Shown: positions 61,600 to 64,000 of the stretch, in pieces | How positions within the stretch are numbered: the first letter of the stretch is position 1 | Layout of the letters: each line of letters starts with the position of its first letter | Assembly: GCA_040223615.1 (NCBI GenBank) | Contig: JAVKFY010000046.1 | Coordinates: 91,238 to 155,237 of the forward strand | Source: JAVKFY01 sp040223615 | GTDB taxonomy: Bacteria > Pseudomonadota > Alphaproteobacteria > GCA-2731375 | Length of the DNA: 64,000 nt | Reading direction: 5' to 3' | Made by a program: the position numbers and the translations under genes | Notes under the pieces: generated by a model | Told to the model about the DNA's origin: nothing | What the model saw: the letters and a program-made list of their open reading frames with translations, nothing else | The model's database searches: none

Positions 61600-62604
61600 G
61601 TGTTGCGTACGAGGAACGACCGGATCAGCCAAGTGACGGAGCCCGAAGCGTCCACCAGGCCCGACCTCTCCATCGTCGTGCCCTGCTACAATAGCAACGA
61701 ATCCCTGATCGAACTGGTCGCTGCGTTGCGCTCGGTGTGCCGCGACGAATTGCAGGTCGATCATGAGGTCGTTCTCGTCGACGACGCGTCGCCGCGCCGC
61801 GAGACCTGGGCGACCATTGCGTCGTTGGCCGACGATCACGCGGAGGTTCGTGGCTACCAGTTGACGCGAAATTTCGGGCGCCACGTCGCGCTCGTCTGTG
61901 GCTACGCACAAGCCCGCGGTCGCTGGGTCGTGACGATGGACGACGATCTGCAACATTCGCCGTCCGATCTTCCGGCCCTGTACGCGAAGCGTGCCCACGA
62001 TGTCGTCGTCGGGGTGTTTCCGCGCAAGCAGCATTCGCTCGTCGCGCGCTTCGGCAGTCGCTTGACGAACTGGCTGCAGTCCAAGCTGATCGGCCAGCCT
62101 CCCGGGATCTACATGTCGCCCTACAACCTGATGCGTTCCGAGATCACCAGCGCGCTGGTGCAGGTGCGTCCGATGCGACCCTATCTGCCGGCGCTGGTAC
62201 TGCACGTGACCCGCGACATCGAGCCTGTCGCGATCACCCACCACGAGCGCAGGTTCGGCTCAGCCGGCTATACGTTAAGGCGCCGGCTCTCGCAGTTCTC
62301 TCAGCTCCTGATCAACAACTCGTCGCTTCCGTTGCGGCTGGTCGCGCTGATCGGCCTGTTTTTCTCGCTATTCAGCTTTCTGTACGCCGTCTATCTCGTC
62401 ATCCATCGCCTGCAGACCGAAACGGTGCCGGAAGGCTGGACGTCGCTGATGGTGGTGACGCTGATGATCGGCGGCTTGGTGTTGTTCTCGCTCGGCATCG
62501 TCGGGGAATATCTGCTGCGGATCGTCAGCGGCATCGAGCATCGCCCGACCTTCGTCATACGTCGCAACACGGACGATGGTTCCGACACCGAGCTCGGGCC
62601 ATGA
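61600..62604 (+). CDS. Family 2 glycosyltransferase, ArnC/DPM1-like with two membrane helices
   Basis: A 334-residue enzyme. DLSIVVPCYNSNESLIELV, VVLVDDASPR and VVTMDDDLQHSPSDLPALY are the GT-A motifs. Two C-terminal helices (LRLVALIGLFFSLFSFLYAV and TLMIGGLVLFSLGIVGEYLL) anchor it. It should load a sugar on undecaprenyl phosphate. GTG 61600 is the start used; GTG 61633 is possible. Its TGA overlaps the aminotransferase ATG (62601-62604), so both are in one transcript. Confidence 0.87.
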   Translation: MLRTRNDRISQVTEPEASTRPDLSIVVPCYNSNESLIELVAALRSVCRDELQVDHEVVLVDDASPRRETWATIASLADDHAEVRGYQLTRNFGRHVALVCGYAQARGRWVVTMDDDLQHSPSDLPALYAKRAHDVVVGVFPRKQHSLVARFGSRLTNWLQSKLIGQPPGIYMSPYNLMRSEITSALVQVRPMRPYLPALVLHVTRDIEPVAITHHERRFGSAGYTLRRRLSQFSQLLINNSSLPLRLVALIGLFFSLFSFLYAVYLVIHRLQTETVPEGWTSLMVVTLMIGGLVLFSLGIVGEYLLRIVSGIEHRPTFVIRRNTDDGSDTELGP

Positions 62605-63752
62605 GCCGCAGCCGTATCCCGTTCAACAAGCCGGCGGTGGTCGGCGACGAATTCGCCTACATGGCGCAGAGCATCGCCAGCGGTCGGATCAGCGCCGACG
62701 GCGGCTTTACCGCCAAGTGCCAATCGATCCTGGAAAAGGACTTCGGCGCCAGGAAGGCGATATTGACGGTTTCCTGCACGGCCGCCCTCGAGATGGCCGC
62801 GATCCTGTCCAGGGTCGGGCCGGGCGACGAAGTGATCATGCCCGCCTTCACCTTCGTCTCCACTGCCAATGCCTTCGTGTTGCGGGGTGCCAGGCCGGTA
62901 TTCGTCGACGTCCGTCCCGACACGATGAACATGGACGAACGGTTGGTGGCGCAGGCGGTGAACGCACGGACCAGGGTCATCGTGCCGGTCCACTACGCCG
63001 GAGTCGCCTGCGAGATGGATGCCCTGATGGCGACGGCCGCGGCGCATGATCTGCTCGTGGTCGAGGACGCGGCGCATGCCGTCAGCGGCGACTACAAGGG
63101 GCGCCGCCTCGGCACCATCGGCGACTTCGGCACCTACAGCTTTCATGAAACCAAGAACGTGACCAGCGGAGAGGGCGGCGCCTTGCTGGTCAATCGTGCC
63201 GACCTCGTCGACCGGGCCGAGATCGTTCGCGACAAGGGCACCAACCGGCGCCAGTTCCAGCTCGGCCAGGTCGACAAGTACGCCTGGGTGGATATCGGGT
63301 CGTCATATGGCATGGCCGATATCCTGGCGGCCTACCTCTACGGTCAGCTAGAGAAGCGCGACGAGATCGCGGCGCACCGGGCAGCGCTGTACGAGCGATA
63401 CATTTCCAGGCTGACACCACTGGCGACGCGCGGTGACCTGGAACTGCCGCACATCCCGGCGCATTGCCAGTCCGGCCACCACATGACCTATATCACGCTC
63501 GCCGACCGGACGACGCGTGACCGGCTCATCGATCATCTCGCTGCGCAGGGCATACAGGCGGTTTTCCACTACATGCCGCTGCACACCTCGCCGTTTGGCG
63601 AGCAGTTCGGATGCCGCCCGGGGATGCTGCCGGTGACCGAGGATCGGGCCTATCGCCTCCTACGGCTCCCCTTCTTCAACCAGATGCCGCTCGAGAGCGC
63701 CGACGAGGTGGTCCGGCACGTCTTCGACTTCTTCGGCGCGCCACTGCCATAG
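62601..63752 (+). CDS. DegT/DnrJ/EryC1-family sugar aminotransferase (WecE-like)
   Basis: A 383-residue PLP enzyme. The Schiff-base lysine is Lys185 in SFHETKNVTSGEGGALL, the substrate/cofactor aspartate region is VVEDAAHAVSGDYKG, and the start RIPFNKPAVVGDE is typical of WecE/FdtB-type dTDP-4-keto-6-deoxyhexose aminotransferases. It would make a dTDP-4-amino-4,6-dideoxy sugar; the paralogous acyltransferases could then acylate it. The nucleotide-sugar synthesis genes are probably beyond the window edge. Confidence 0.88.
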   Translation: MSRSRIPFNKPAVVGDEFAYMAQSIASGRISADGGFTAKCQSILEKDFGARKAILTVSCTAALEMAAILSRVGPGDEVIMPAFTFVSTANAFVLRGARPVFVDVRPDTMNMDERLVAQAVNARTRVIVPVHYAGVACEMDALMATAAAHDLLVVEDAAHAVSGDYKGRRLGTIGDFGTYSFHETKNVTSGEGGALLVNRADLVDRAEIVRDKGTNRRQFQLGQVDKYAWVDIGSSYGMADILAAYLYGQLEKRDEIAAHRAALYERYISRLTPLATRGDLELPHIPAHCQSGHHMTYITLADRTTRDRLIDHLAAQGIQAVFHYMPLHTSPFGEQFGCRPGMLPVTEDRAYRLLRLPFFNQMPLESADEVVRHVFDFFGAPLP

Positions 63753-63939
63753 CGGTTCAGTCGCCCACCGACCCGATGCCTGAGATCCCATTGCGGCTGC
63801 TGGAACTGCCGCCGGCTGAAGCCCCAGTGAAACCCCAGCGCGACGCCGCCGGTGGCGACCTTGACCTGCTCCCCGTTGGTCCCTCAGTGATAGTGAGAGT
63901 CCAGGGCTTCATGATGCCTGCTCCAGGGCCGTGGCGGTA

Positions 63940-63986
63940 GCGGGCGGCCGGCGGAGCTGGTCGGGGTTGCGCAGCCGGCCGCCCGC
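63940..63986. repeat. 13-bp perfect inverted repeat at the window edge
   Basis: GCGGGCGGCCGGC (63940-63952) and GCCGGCCGCCCGC (63974-63986) are perfect inverted copies with a 21-nt loop. No T-run follows within the window. The 187 bp between the aminotransferase stop and this repeat show only a 54-codon open frame with no recognisable product. It may be a terminator-like hairpin or the edge of a mobile element. Confidence 0.6.
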
Positions 63987-64000
63987 GGATTGTAGGAACA

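Noticed and set aside
63778..63940. A 54-codon open frame near the right edge
   Set aside because: It has a proline-rich sequence, no ribosome site and no motif, and ends in the inverted repeat. There is not enough support to call it a gene.
1..64000. CRISPR arrays, tRNA or rRNA genes, or intact insertion sequences
   Set aside because: No regularly spaced direct repeats, tRNA cloverleaf motifs or rRNA core sequences, and no transposase-like protein, were found on reading both strands.

Overview
The window is high-GC DNA with dense, often overlapping genes on both strands, and it looks like the chromosome of an alphaproteobacterium, probably Rhodospirillales- or Rhizobiales-like. Evidence for this is the cysG-DUF2849-cysI-DUF934-cysH order, a TAXI-type TRAP transporter with a UspA partner, a Zur-type operator of the alphaproteobacterial pattern, and intergenic palindromes of the kind usually mistranslated as 'VIPAKAGI'. 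I saw no rRNA, tRNA, CRISPR array or intact insertion sequence. The genus cannot be set from the sequence alone.

Layout. Positions 1-5.7 kb hold a SAM methyltransferase with a strong terminator, an Fe-S protein coupled to an acyl-CoA ligase with an N-terminal HTH-like extension, a luciferase-like oxidoreductase and an ArsR-type regulator, with palindromic repeats between them. Positions 5.8-10.8 kb hold a serine hydrolase/lipoprotein pair, a dolichyl-phosphate-mannose-synthase-like glycosyltransferase/methyltransferase pair and two SDR genes. Positions 10.8-13.5 kb hold a zinc uptake operon behind a Zur-box-like site, starting with a 38-residue membrane protein. A two-component system led by a PepSY-like protein follows (14.3-16.6 kb). 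From 24.1 down to 16.9 kb runs a minus-strand sulfur assimilation unit (cysG, DUF2849, cysI, DUF934, cysH) continuing into MFS, VOC and amidohydrolase genes. Its leader has a good promoter and a candidate SAM-II-like riboswitch.

Positions 24.5-40.3 kb carry a large PAS kinase with its receiver partner, a second PAS kinase, two TauD/TfdA dioxygenases, a benzoate-type transporter, a DHA2 exporter, a SeqA-like/RAMA protein, an AsmA-like protein, an FAD monooxygenase and a GMC oxidoreductase. Positions 40.3-42.8 kb hold a SxtJ-like/SxtK-like/carbamoyltransferase cassette. Positions 42.8-50.2 kb hold an amidohydrolase, a RidA protein, a class III aminotransferase and a TAXI-TRAP transporter with UspA. 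Positions 54.6 down to 50.2 kb form a CorC-MscS-half MgtE-MgtE operon, probably for magnesium and ion balance. Divergent to it is a RimB-RimK-AstE-like unit led by a small unknown protein. After a 148-bp nested palindrome comes a glycan cluster (57.7-63.8 kb): a GT-C-like membrane protein, two paralogous NeuD/PglD-like acyltransferases, a flippase-like membrane protein, a lipid-linked glycosyltransferase and a DegT sugar aminotransferase.

The most interesting targets are the SxtJ/SxtK/carbamoyltransferase cassette, the half-MgtE magnesium operon, the RimK trio with its small leader gene, the putative SAM-responsive leader of the sulfur operon, and the small coupled membrane protein at the head of the zinc operon.
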